Below, piece by piece: positions 22,035 to 32,038 of a DNA stretch of 64,000 bases. The position numbers were made by a program, and so were the translations under genes. The DNA lies in NCBI GenBank assembly GCA_949775045.1, contig OX459110.1, forward strand, positions 12,433,741-12,497,740. Direction: 5' to 3'. The notes under the pieces were generated by a model. It saw only the letters and a list, made by a program, of their open reading frames with translations, did not search any database and was not told where the DNA came from. Within the stretch, counting starts at the first letter, position 1, and each line of letters starts with the position of its first letter. The stretch is from Metridium senile (taxonomy: Eukaryota > Cnidaria > Anthozoa > Actiniaria > Metridiidae).

Positions 22035-22505
22035 GGAAAGGGTGTATACTGAATAGCGCATTACAAGACCTGAATGAATTTTGGATCATGTAATATTGTT
22101 TATAATAAAATATATAATAATTAGTTATTTTATTCTTAGTGCATTCCATTTGTAACAATATACGAGCTAGTTATTGGGGAGTAAATATCGCTGTATATTT
22201 ACTTTTTATTTCTAATTCATTATACCCACAATTTCCTTTGGTCTTTGAATGCACAATTCAGTATTCAACGTTTTTTGAAATAGCTGTATACTGAATAGTG
22301 CATTGCAAGACCGACATGCATTTTGGATCATAAAATTTTGTTTAAAATAAATATATGATAATTAGTTATTTTATTCTTAGTGCATCCCATTTGTAACAAT
22401 ATACAAGCTAGTTATTGGGAGTAAATATCGTTATTTTAAATTAATTATACCCACAATGCCCTTTGGTCTTGGAATGCACAATTCAGTATTCAACATTTTT
22501 TGAAA
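22035..22505. repeat. Tandem pair of a dispersed repeat (about 240 bp)
   Basis: Two copies share GTATACTGAATAG, TTAGTTATTTTATTCTTAGT, TATACCCACAAT, CCTTTGGTCTT and the end TATTCAACNTTTTTTGAAATAG. The same family is at 28890-29355, with fragments near 21748. The ends TATTTCAAAAAACG and TGAATACTGAAT are inverted. Confidence 0.75.
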
Positions 22506-22620
22506 TAGCTGTATGTAAATATCAGACGCAATCTTTGGACGTAGCACTGCATACCGACAAACCCAATAGTGTAGTGACGTCACTACCATGGCCGCAAATC
22601 TATAAATAGGTTGTTTCAAT

Positions 22621-22854
22621 CACAGGGAGCCCAAGCTCGTCACTTGTGATGTTTTACAGTAAATGTATGGAGACGCGAGATATCCTTTCGTTGTGCCTCA
22701 AATATACACTGAATAAAGACTTTTTTTTGTTATACACAACTATCTACGTCAAAAAGTCTTTATTATTCTATATTTGAGGCACAGCGAAAGGATATTTCGC
22801 TACTCCATACATTTACTGTAAAACATCACAAGTGACGAGCTTGGGCTCCCTGTG
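22621..22854. mobile_element. MITE with CACAGGGAGCCC ends and 8-bp target duplication
   Basis: A near-perfect palindrome with arms of about 110 bp. Left end CACAGGGAGCCCAAGC, right end GCTTGGGCTCCCTGTG, directly flanked on both sides by GTTTCAAT (22613-22620 and 22855-22862). An 8-bp duplication fits hAT-, P- or Merlin-type transposases; I cannot choose among them. Confidence 0.9.
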
Positions 22855-23189
22855 GTTTCAATTAGAAAATAAGTGGTATATGAAATGTTTATTGTTTCTG
22901 CGAAGGTAATGCTATTCCACTATTTCATATGAGGAACAACTTAGGTTTTATGTAAATTGTGATATGATTTAAGCCAATTATATATTGTATGGAAATATTT
23001 TAAAATTATCAAATCATTGTATGATTTTGCATTTATGAAATAAACATGTATTTTTATAATAGTTCAAAAGTAGTTCAATTCAAATTAAATTTATCTTGGG
23101 ATACTTCCTTAAGTAAACTTGAGATAAATATATTTCTCTATTTCTCTACATAACGCGTATATTTTAGTCCATCTGTATTTTGTAGCTGC

Positions 23190-23470
23190 TAGAGTGCTTA
23201 CACTATGTCCATGAAATAAAATCTAAATAGTTACTAACTAATAGTTTTTATTTAGTGACTATTAGTCACTATCACTCAACTGGAACAGCTTTAGTAACAA
23301 TACACAATGAATAAAGTATTAACTTTCTAAGGTTTTGAGTATTTGATTTCCCTTGTGTATTGTTACTAAAGCTGTTTCAGTTGAGTGATGGTGACTAATA
23401 GTCACTAAATAAAAACTATTAGGTAGGAACTATTTAGATTCTATTTCATGGACATACTGTAAGCACTCTA
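23190..23470. mobile_element. Long-hairpin MITE upstream of tRNA array 3
   Basis: Inverted arms of about 115 bp (TAGAGTGCTTACANTATGTCC at the ends, AACAATACACAA near the loop) with a short A/T-rich loop. A TA at each end suggests a TA target site. The first tRNA-derived unit starts 20 bp beyond the right end. Confidence 0.8.
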
Positions 23471-23489
23471 TAGTTCTAAATAAAACCAA

Positions 23490-23557
23490 GCGTCGGTGGT
23501 ATAATGGTAATTATAAAGCATACGCAGTTGATCCGGGCTCGATTCCCGGCCGACGCA
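23490..23557 (+). pseudogene. tRNA-Gly pseudogene, anticodon arm replaced
   Basis: The 5' A-box side and the T arm/acceptor are present, but the anticodon stem-loop is replaced by AATTATAAAGCATAC. 68 nt. Confidence 0.85.
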
Positions 23558-23646
23558 CAACGTATATTTTTATGTATATTTTGGTCAGGTTGTTAGTTTA
23601 CTTAGATCAGCATGTTGCATAAATGCAATCGTTTTAACTCAACCAA

Positions 23647-23718
23647 GCGTCGGTGGTATAATGGTCAGCATAGCTGCCTTCCAAGCAGTTGATCCGGGTT
23701 CGATTCCCGGTCGACGTG
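23647..23718 (+). tRNA. tRNA-Gly (UCC) with altered 3' end, array 3 unit 2
   Basis: Body and anticodon are intact (one D-loop change). The 3' end reads GACGUG, giving a G1-U72 pair and discriminator G. A spacer deletion removed the nearby T4 terminator. Probably poor or inactive. Confidence 0.7.
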
Positions 23719-23768
23719 TTGCGTGCACTTTAAACTGGTTGTGTTATCAATTGTTTTAACTCAACCAA

Positions 23769-23840
23769 GCGTCGGTGGTATAATGGTTAGCATAGCTGCC
23801 TTCCAAGCAGTTGATCCGGGTTCGATTCCCGGCCGACGCA
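23769..23840 (+). tRNA. tRNA-Gly (UCC), array 3 unit 3
   Basis: Intact, with fully paired acceptor stem and T4 terminator. Confidence 0.95.
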
Positions 23841-23924
23841 AGATGTGTTTTGGTGTATATATTTTAGTGGCTTGTTGCGTACACTTTAAACTGGTTGTGT
23901 TATCATTTGTTTTAACTCAACCAA

Positions 23925-23996
23925 GCGTCGGTGGTATAATGGTTAGCATAGCTGCCTTCCAAGCAGTTGATCCGGGTTCGATTCCCGGCCGACGCA
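23925..23996 (+). tRNA. tRNA-Gly (UCC), array 3 unit 4
   Basis: Intact, with fully paired acceptor stem and T4 terminator. Confidence 0.95.
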
Positions 23997-24080
23997 AGAT
24001 GTGTTTTGGTGTATATACTTTAGTGGCTTGTTGCGTACATTTTAAACCGGTTGTGTTATCAATTGTTTTAACTCAACCAA

Positions 24081-24152
24081 GTGTCGGTGGTATAATGGTT
24101 AGCATAGCTGTCTTCCAAGCAGTTGATCCGGGTTCGATTCCCGGCCGACGCA
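24081..24152 (+). tRNA. tRNA-Gly (UCC), array 3 unit 5, two wobble changes
   Basis: C2 is U (U-G pair with G71) and C31 is U (U-G pair with G39). Anticodon unchanged and fold preserved. Confidence 0.85.
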
Positions 24153-24237
24153 AGATGTGTTTTTGATGTATATATTTTGGTGGCTTGTTGCGTACACTTT
24201 AAACCGGTTGTATTATCAATTGTTTTAACTCAATCAA

Positions 24238-24269
24238 GCGTCGGTGGTATAATGGTTAGCTGCCTGCAA
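24238..24269 (+). pseudogene. Truncated tRNA-Gly fragment ending array 3
   Basis: Only the acceptor 5' strand and D arm remain; the sequence leaves the tRNA after GGTTAGCTGCCTGCAA. Confidence 0.85.
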
Positions 24270-25846
24270 AGATCTGCATTTTTACATTACTAATGTGAGG
24301 ATTCTACAGCTTATTTTTTTCCTACATACATAGTACATATAGCGATCAACGTACGTATGTTTGCTATACGAAACGGTTGGGGTTTCTGCTTCTTACTTCT
24401 CTCATGAAAAAAAAATTGGGATTCCTGTGTTTGCCCTCTTAAAAAATTGGGATTCCTGTGGTCCTTAACATCCAAGCTGTAAAACTTGGAAACGTGCAGA
24501 AAGTCACTCAAGTTTGACGGGAATTCCATATATGGAATGTGAGCCACCGACACGAAAGGGACTGGTGATCTTGCATCACTAATTGTTTACAAAACTTTGA
24601 AAGACAAAAACAGGTGAAAATGAACAATATTTTTATTCTAATGAAGAGAGGTAAAATCCTATTTGTCGAGAGAATTTTAAACAGTTGAGACACAAGCAGA
24701 TCATTTGTGATCAAATACTAAACAAATCTACAAAAACTTGTTTTCGAAACGCTACTACGAAGTCAAAGGGAGATTGTCGAGTTAATAAAAGTTTGAATAG
24801 TTTCAAGGAAAAGCATTGTCCATCTTTCAAAGGGAACAAGGAATCTATAGGTAAGTTGTGAAAATTTTAAACTTTTAAACTTTGATCCGAAAAAACGTAG
24901 AATACACATGTTTAATTGAGTTGCAATGGAAATGGGAAGTGAAAATGTTTGAATCTTCAATAGAAAAATCACATTGTTCACGTTAATTAAAAGAAGAAAT
25001 GGTAATTATAATAAAATTTACCACTTTTCTGGTTTAAATTATTATGAAAAAGGATACTACGTAGGGATGAATGTTTGTTGAAAATAATACTAATAAGGAA
25101 ATAGTGGAAGTTCAACAAGTAGTAAAAGGGAACTATTAATACGTTTACTGAAAAACACGATTAAAATTGGTACTCTTTTGTGGAGACAATTCAGTTTAAC
25201 TATTAGAAGAATTAAATTCTTTTGTGGAGATGATTTTAACTATGAGAAGAACTTAAATTAGAACTTATATATAAGCTATCACAAGTGATATATTTCATCT
25301 GGTTCCGCACTGAATTAATATATTGCTTTGCTGACTTACTATAACAACGTTAAGGGGTGACAAGATTTTTGCCATTCCAAGAAGATAGATGGATCATATC
25401 TTAGTCTCAAATTGTATCGAATAGTTAGTATTTTGAGGTATTTCAGTTCAGATTAGTGTAATTTTGAATGGAACGCAAAGGTTTTACTGCATTTTACCAA
25501 AATATAACTCAATTAGTACTATATGGAATTTTCAATACCGTGATTGTAAGACTAAAAGATTACCCAGGGTCAAAATAGAGTTTTTAATGTGCGCAAAATA
25601 TTACTTACATTATATGTTGTCCCTGAGTAATCGTTAGGCCTTTCAATCTTGGTATTGAACATTTCATATAGTACTCATTTCATTTTCTGGGTTAGGAAAG
25701 GTTAGGCAACGAGCACCTTAGTTGACAAAAACATGTTGCAACTAAGGGGAGGTGCTTGAGGAGATGCTTGATTAATGAGAAAGTTCAAAATTCTTGGAAA
25801 TAATATCCAGGATGAAAGACTGATATATGGATAGTCCCCTATTAAA
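24270..25846. other. Intergenic, no gene recognised
   Basis: AT-rich. A weak inverted repeat lies at about 25510-25680 around an imperfect palindrome. No exon with matching splice signals was found. Confidence 0.45.
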
Positions 25847-26037
25847 GTTCCCTGCGCCATCTTGAAAGGTAGCCGGGCCTTTGCATCGAAGCGAGACGAG
25901 CGTTGAGCATGCAATATGATAGAGACCTTTTATCACATTGCGGAACAATTATTCACTTGTCTCTATCATTGCAAGCTCAACGTTCGTCTCGCTTCGATGA
26001 AAAGGCCCGGCTACCTTTCAAGATGGCTTAGGGAACT
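25847..26037. mobile_element. Palindromic MITE just upstream of the small type I gene
   Basis: Arms of about 85 bp. AGTTCCCTGNGCCATCTTG at the left end is mirrored at the right, and both arms contain GGCCCGGCTACCTTTCAAG or its complement. The right end is about 80 bp from the next start codon. A diverged relative is near 37020-37110. Confidence 0.75.
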
Positions 26038-26118
26038 GTGAAGGGGACGATTACAAAATGATTAATAATTGTTTTCGTTTTCAGTGTCGAATGAAGAAAA
26101 GGCATAAAGCTTAACAAA

Positions 26119-27431
26119 ATGCGCTCATATCTGTGGTGCACGTTTTTCCTCTTTCTTTTGGTCGTCCAAACCATACATGGTAAGTAATAAACACACACAC
26201 ACACACAAAAAAAAAAACACCTCAACAAGCGCCTCTGCGCTTCCAAGAAGATCTGAGAATAATAATCCTTATTTTCTACAGCAGGAGATGAGGGTGAAGA
26301 GGAAGAATCTTCATCAAGAGTAAGTACTAAATGATTCTTAGCGAGTAAACTAGTATAGGCCTGTGCGTCGGTGTTTGATATAAACGATAGGAAACAGAAT
26401 GAAATTTATAACACCGTAAAAAATAGAAATAGAAACTAGCGAGTAAACTAGTATAGGCTGCGTCGGTGTTTGATATCATAAACGATAGGTAATAGAATGA
26501 AATTTATAACACCGTAAACAATAGAAATAGAAACTAGCGAGTAAACTAGTATAGGCTGCGTCGGTGTTTGATATAAACGATAGGTAATAGAATGAAATTT
26601 GTAACACCATAAAAAATAGAAATAGAAACTAGCGAGTAAACTAGTATAGGCTGCGTCGGTGTTTGATATAAATAATAGGTAATAGAATGAAATTTGTAAC
26701 ACCGTAAAAAAAAGAAAAAAAAGAAATAGAAACTAGCGAGTAAACTAGTATAGGCTGCGTCGGTGTTTGATATAAACGATAGGTAATATAATGAAATTTG
26801 TAACACCGTAAAAAATAGAAATAGAAACTAGCGAGTAGTATAGGCTGTGTCGGTGTTTGATATAAACGATAGGTAATATAATGAAATTTGTAACACCGTA
26901 AAAAATAGAAATAGAAACTAGCGAGTAAACTAGTATAGGCTGCGTCGGTGTTTGATATAAATGATAGGTAATGTAATGAAATTTGTAACACCGTAAAAAA
27001 TGTTGACTTAACTTTACTGACGTTTTAGTCAACATTTTTACGGTGTTACAAATTTCATAATAATACCTATCGCTTATACTAAATGATTCTTTAACAAAGA
27101 AATAATTAAATGTTTTCGAAGCAATGTACACGAAGCGACGTTGCAGCGACCTGAAGCCTAGTGAGTATCGATCTTTAATATTGCGCTGTTTTTATGTTCA
27201 CAGTCGGTCATTCCAACGAGGAGAAGAGGGGCGCGTCACCGTCGACATCACGTGTTAGACTTACATGATCGCCGGGCATTACGTCATAGATATAATTCCG
27301 TCCTCGCCATCAGTGTTGGTCTTGGCGTCGCGGGGGGCTGGATCTGCATAGCAACGCTTGTTTACGTTGTTAGGTATTTCAAAATAAAAGAAAAAAGAGA
27401 ACAAAGGCCGGAGGGAGATGATTTGTTATAA
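26119..27431 (+). CDS. Small type I membrane protein with Arg/His-rich stalk
   Basis: Three exons: 26119-26179, 26282-26319 and 27204-27431, giving 108 residues, with phases 1 and 0 as in the neighbouring genes. Residues 1-20 form a signal peptide (MRSYLWCTFFLFLLVVQTIH). An acidic exon (GDEGEEEESSSR) follows, then a basic stalk (PTRRRGARHRRHH, residues 37-49). A transmembrane helix (about 66-89) and a charged tail ending DDLL complete it. The exon 2 acceptor is CAGCAG, a NAGNAG site that could add or drop one residue. I know no matching family. The paired arginines could be protease sites. Gene design matches the ApeC and MANSC neighbours without their ectodomain exons. Intron 2 is filled by the 95-bp minisatellite. 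Confidence 0.75.
26342..27080. repeat. Minisatellite of about 95-100 bp, seven units
   Basis: Units start with GAGTAAACTAGTATAGG and contain TGCGTCGGTGTTTGATAT and GAAATTTGTAACACCGTAAA. The last unit runs into an inverted arm (27001-27080), showing that the array grew from one side of the palindromic element at 16.8 kb. Confidence 0.9.
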
Positions 27432-28625
27432 ATGGAACTTAAACAGGGATATTATTGAAAGATACAATTTATGGATCGACAGAATCATCTAAAAATATGG
27501 CGACTTCATTTCATGGAAATAGAAACACCTGACCCTTACTAGAGATTATTGTAGTAAAACTTCACGAAAGGCAAATTTGATTTTTTTGGTTGAATATAGA
27601 AATATGTGTCAAAGAAGTAAGAGCTGACACTACTGCCTTCAATGAAGTTATCAGAACCAACGTCTTATCACTAGAACAAAATATTCAACTGGAAAAGAAG
27701 AAGAAACTGGAAACGAAGAAAAAACAAAACATATTTCAAGGAAGAAAATCATCAAAGTCAAAAGCAGGGTTGATTATAGTTAATAAGTTTCTATACTTGT
27801 AATAAATAACAAAAGTTCACCAGACTTAAGAGAAAGAAGTGGCCGCCATATTGATGACGTCACCGATATGGATAAAGACTTCCCGACATTAATACGTGAA
27901 AAAGACGTTAATCACCAGTGATAGCGATTGTGTAGCTTAGGTTTTTCTTAGTATCACAAACATAGCAGTATCACATACTCATTATTTCCAATCATCTACA
28001 GGGTGGCCAAGGGGTATTGCGTGACGCGTGATTTGGGCTGAAATAAATTAATGTGTGATTCGTAGAAACCAAAAAATCCAGTGCGTAATTCATTAAAGTT
28101 AAAATTTGCGATTCGTGAGATTGACTAAAAATTGTACGTGATGCGTGAATATCAGAAATATCGACGCATAAAGCGTGATTCCAAGCCACCCATGGCCACC
28201 CTGGGCTCACGGAGCCGGTTTAATTTGTTAAGATTTAATTAATTTTGTACATTAGAATAGAATGACGACGTTAGACTTTTAGTCTAATGAGATAGACGAT
28301 TACTTTTTACTTAGTCTAACCTATAATAAACGGGCTTCCTGTGGTAACTTCTAAAATGTTAAAATGCCTGTACACAGGGACTACAAATTAAGTAATCTAC
28401 CAGAGCCATCAAGTCTCTCGCGGACAGATAAACACAGGAGACCCAATTATATAATATAAAAAATAACTTATGTTAATAGACGAAAGGTAACAATAGATAA
28501 AAAACATTATGTAAAAAATGAAATTATAAAACAATCAGTTGTATAATTTTGCATCAAAAATATCAATTGTCATATTTATGAATTACAATAAATATATTTT
28601 ATGATTATCATTTTGTATACCTAAT
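27432..28625. other. Intergenic, no gene recognised
   Basis: Contains a weak repeat of GTGATTCGTG-type words (28020-28170) and CACAGG-type termini at 28331 and 28432. No exon was supported. Confidence 0.4.
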
Positions 28626-28629
28626 ATAA

Positions 28630-28787
28630 TTTTTCACAGTTCCGTTCAGTGACCACGAATAATAGTTCCAAGTCGAGGTTGGAGTTGCCACACATAGCAA
28701 AACTATGATTTATCATGTGCAGCAACTCCAACCTCGACTTGGAATTATCATTTGTGGTCACTGAACAGAACTGTGAAAAGGACTATT
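28630..28787. mobile_element. Palindromic MITE, TTTTCACAGTTCNGTTCAGTG ends
   Basis: Arms of about 70 bp around GCAAAACTATGATTTATCATG. Same family as 43413-43584: both have CCACNAATNATAGT, the AGTTCCAAGT(C/T)GAGGTT word and the same loop. Confidence 0.85.
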
Positions 28788-28889
28788 GTAATCTTTGATC
28801 TTGTTTTAAAGGCGCACGAAGACTAAAATAGTGGTAAAGCAAAATAATCTATTTAATCACAAAAATCAGGACAACGTTATATCAATAGG

Positions 28890-29355
28890 TGTATTCAGCT
28901 ATTTCAAAAAGCGAAGAATACTGAATAGTGCATTGCAAGACCGAAATGCATTTTGAGTCAAGTAAAATTGTTTAAAGTAATAGTTAAAGTAATAGTTATT
29001 TAATTTATTCTTAGTGTATTTCATGCATTCAACAATATACCAGCAAGTTATGGGGAGTAAACATCGCCTCTATACGTACGTATTTTTGATTTTAAATTAA
29101 TGAGACCCACAATGCCCTTTGGTTTTGGAATGCACTATTCAGTATTCAACGTCTTTTAAAATAGATGTATACTAATTTACTGATTTAAACTAATGAGACC
29201 CACAATGCCCTTTGGTCTTGGAATGCACTATTCAGTATTCAACGTCTTTTAAAATAGATGTATACTAATTTACTGATTTAAATTAATGAGACCCACAATG
29301 CCCTTCGGTCTTTGAATGCACTATTCAGTATTCAACGTTTTTGAAATAGCTGATA
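28890..29355. repeat. Dispersed repeat, same family as 22.0-22.5 kb
   Basis: Begins TATTTCAAAAAGCGAAGAAT and ends TATTCAACGTTTTTGAAATAG. The right part (ATGAGACCCACAATGCCCTT to TTTTAAAATAGATGTATACT) is repeated three times at about 105 bp. Confidence 0.75.
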
Positions 29356-29737
29356 GATGTAATAATCTCTTTTCTGCTATACACCTATTGATATAACCAT
29401 AATCAACAGCGATTACGATCACAAAATGATTTCGATAACGTGCTTCAGTATAATTATGAGTGAATATGAACTATAGTTATCTCTCTTGAAAATATACTTT
29501 ATAGTAATAATTGAGTGGTTTTAATTTAGATGTTTGTGTGTATTTTAAACTGATCTTGAGGTCCTTGGCTGACACCCCTGGGCTTGAGGACTATGTTCAA
29601 AGATCAGAAGTACTTAGTTTAATTGTTTAGTTTAACATTACATATATATTTCGCCTTTCTTACTGGTTATATAATAAACAAGAACAACTAAAAACTCTTT
29701 TGGTTTATTGATGTCGTTGTATTCTATCATTCCTTTT

Positions 29738-29741
29738 TTTC

Positions 29742-29823
<82 letters not shown>

Positions 29824-29835
29824 TTCCTTCCTTCC
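29738..29835. repeat. (CTTT)n microsatellite grading into (CCTT)n
   Basis: About 20 perfect tetranucleotide units, then TTCC units. Confidence 0.98.
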
Positions 29836-30189
29836 TGACAAACCAGGGGGCGCATTAGGTAAAATAGATATAAAGAGAAGGGGACTTTAAGTACAATGTT
29901 TACTTTGCAGAGGGGGACTCAAGTGATGCCTTTTCTTCTCAGTCATAAAAGCCTTGAGGGAGGTCACGGCCAGGGTTTGGTACGTCCACAGTGGTTCTTC
30001 ACGCCCCTCCGGTGCAGGTTACGGGACCTCCGATTTAACGTCCTTATCCGAGAATATGCTGATATCGTATCATTATCACTACCGCTATCATTATGATTAT
30101 AATTACAATTGCACTATTTTTTTTGCTGCATGCGCAGTGGATGCTCATTAGCACTACTACTGCAATTATTCATTTCTTTATTCTTACAT

Positions 30190-31830
30190 TTCAAAATGGC
30201 GTCCCTAGTTGATATATTCTTCTTCTTCTATTTATTATTACATTTCAAAATGTCGTCTCTAGTTGATATATTATTATTCTTTTATTTATTATTACATTTC
30301 AAAATGTCGTCTTTAGTTGATATATTATTATTCTTATATTTATTATTACATTTCAAAATGGCGTCTCTAGTTGATATATTACTATTCTTTTATTTATTAC
30401 TACATTTCAAAATGGCGTCTCTAGTTGATATATTATTATTCTATTTATTATTACATTTCAAAATGGCGTCTCTAGTTGATATATTATTATTGTTATATTT
30501 ATTATAACATTTCAAAATGGCGTCTCTAGTTGATATATTATTATTCTTTTATTTATTATTACATTTCAAAATGGCGTCTCTAGTTGATATATTAGTATTC
30601 TTTTATTTATTATTACATTTCAAAATGTCGTCTCTAGTTGATATATTATTATTCTTTTATTTATTATTCCATTTCAAAATGTCGTCCCTAGTTGATATAT
30701 TAGTATTCTTTTATTTATTACTACATTTCAAAATGTCGTCCCTAGTTGATATATTACTATTCTTTTATTTATTACTACATTTCTAAATGGCGTCTCTAGT
30801 TGATATATTATTATTCTATTTATTATTACATTTCAAAATGTCGTCTCTAGTTGATATATTATTATTCTTTTATTTATTATTACATTTCAAAATGTCGTCT
30901 CTAGTTGATATATTATTATTCTTTTATTTATTATTACATTTCAAAATGTCGTCTCTAGTTGATATATTATTATTCTTTTATTTATTATTCCATTTCAAAA
31001 TGTCGTCCCTAGTTGATATATTAGTATTCTTTTATTTATTATTGCATTTCAAAATGGCGTCTCTAGTTGATATATTATTATTCTTTTATTTATTATTACA
31101 TTTCAAAATGGCGTCTCTAGTTGATATATTATTATTCTTTTATTTATTACTACATTTCAAAATGTCGTCTCTAGTTGATATATTATTATTCTTTTATTTA
31201 TTATTGCATTTCAAAATGTCGTCTCTAGTTGATATATTATTATTCTTTTATTTATTATTGCATTTCAAAATGGCGTCTCTAGTTGATATATTAGTATTCT
31301 TTTATTTATTATTGCATTTCAAAATGGCGTCTCTAGTCGATATATTAGTATTCTTTTATTTATTATTACATTTCAAAATGGCGTCCCTAGTTGATATATT
31401 ATTATTATTCTTTTATTTATTATTACATTTCAAAATGGCGTCTCTAGTTGATATATTACTATTCTTTTATTTATTACTACATTTCAAAATGTCGTCTCTA
31501 GTTGATATATTATTATTCTTTTATTTATTATTACATTTCAAAATGGCGTCTCTAGTTGATATATTATTATTCTTTTATTTATTATAACATTTCAAAATGG
31601 CGTCTCTAGTTGATATATTATTATTCTTATATTTATTATTACATTTCAAAATGGCGTCTCTAGTTGATATATAACTTTATTAGACTTATTATACATAAAG
31701 GGTTGATATCCATGTGATAAAGCCGTGAATAAAAACTATATCTTCCTTGAAGTGTCTCTAGTCGATATATTATAATTATTCTTTTATTTATTATTACATT
31801 TTAAAATGGCGTCCCTAGTTGATATGAGTA
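30190..31830. repeat. 54-bp minisatellite, about 28 units
   Basis: The unit starts ATGGCGTCTCTAGTTGATAT and ends TTATTACATTTCAAA (18 codons). Length variants differ by 3 bp through ATT slippage. Because the unit is a multiple of three, one frame stays open for long stretches and would encode repeats of MASLVDILLFFYLLLHFK. Stops interrupt it at about 30507, 30783 and 31587. It lies directly upstream of the possible first exon of the MANSC gene. Confidence 0.95.
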
Positions 31831-32038
31831 GATGACGAGAGGTATAGACGAGAGGCGACACAGCCACATGTTTACACAGCAGGTGACAGGCAAAACGAAC
31901 AACTAGAACGCGCATGCGTCAAGTCGATCCCGCTTAAAATCGACCATGATTCCAACCCTTTAGCCATGACTTCATCGATATTTTAAACGTACGTCGCTAC
32001 ATCCCGACAGAAAGAAATCACGGAAAGGAGGCCTTAAG
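31831..32038 (+). other. Possible promoter and 5' untranslated exon of the one-MANSC gene
   Basis: A less AT-rich stretch ending in a good donor (CCTTAAG then GTAAGAAAC at 32039). The coding start is in the next exon. Left edge not determinable. Confidence 0.3.

Larger units (their letters stand above)
23490..24269 (+). repeat. tRNA-Gly array 3, six units, partly broken
   Basis: It begins and ends with broken copies. The interior units use the CCGACGC acceptor form of the isolated copies rather than the UCGACGC form of arrays 1 and 2. Spacers are homologous to the other arrays, with a deletion between units 2 and 3. Confidence 0.93.

Noticed and set aside
26448..27131. Overlapping minus-strand frames rich in YQTPTQPILVYSLV
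   Set aside because: Translation of the 95-bp minisatellite.
29638..29890. Lys/Glu-Arg and Leu/Phe-Ser repeat frames
   Set aside because: Both strands of the (CTTT)n microsatellite.
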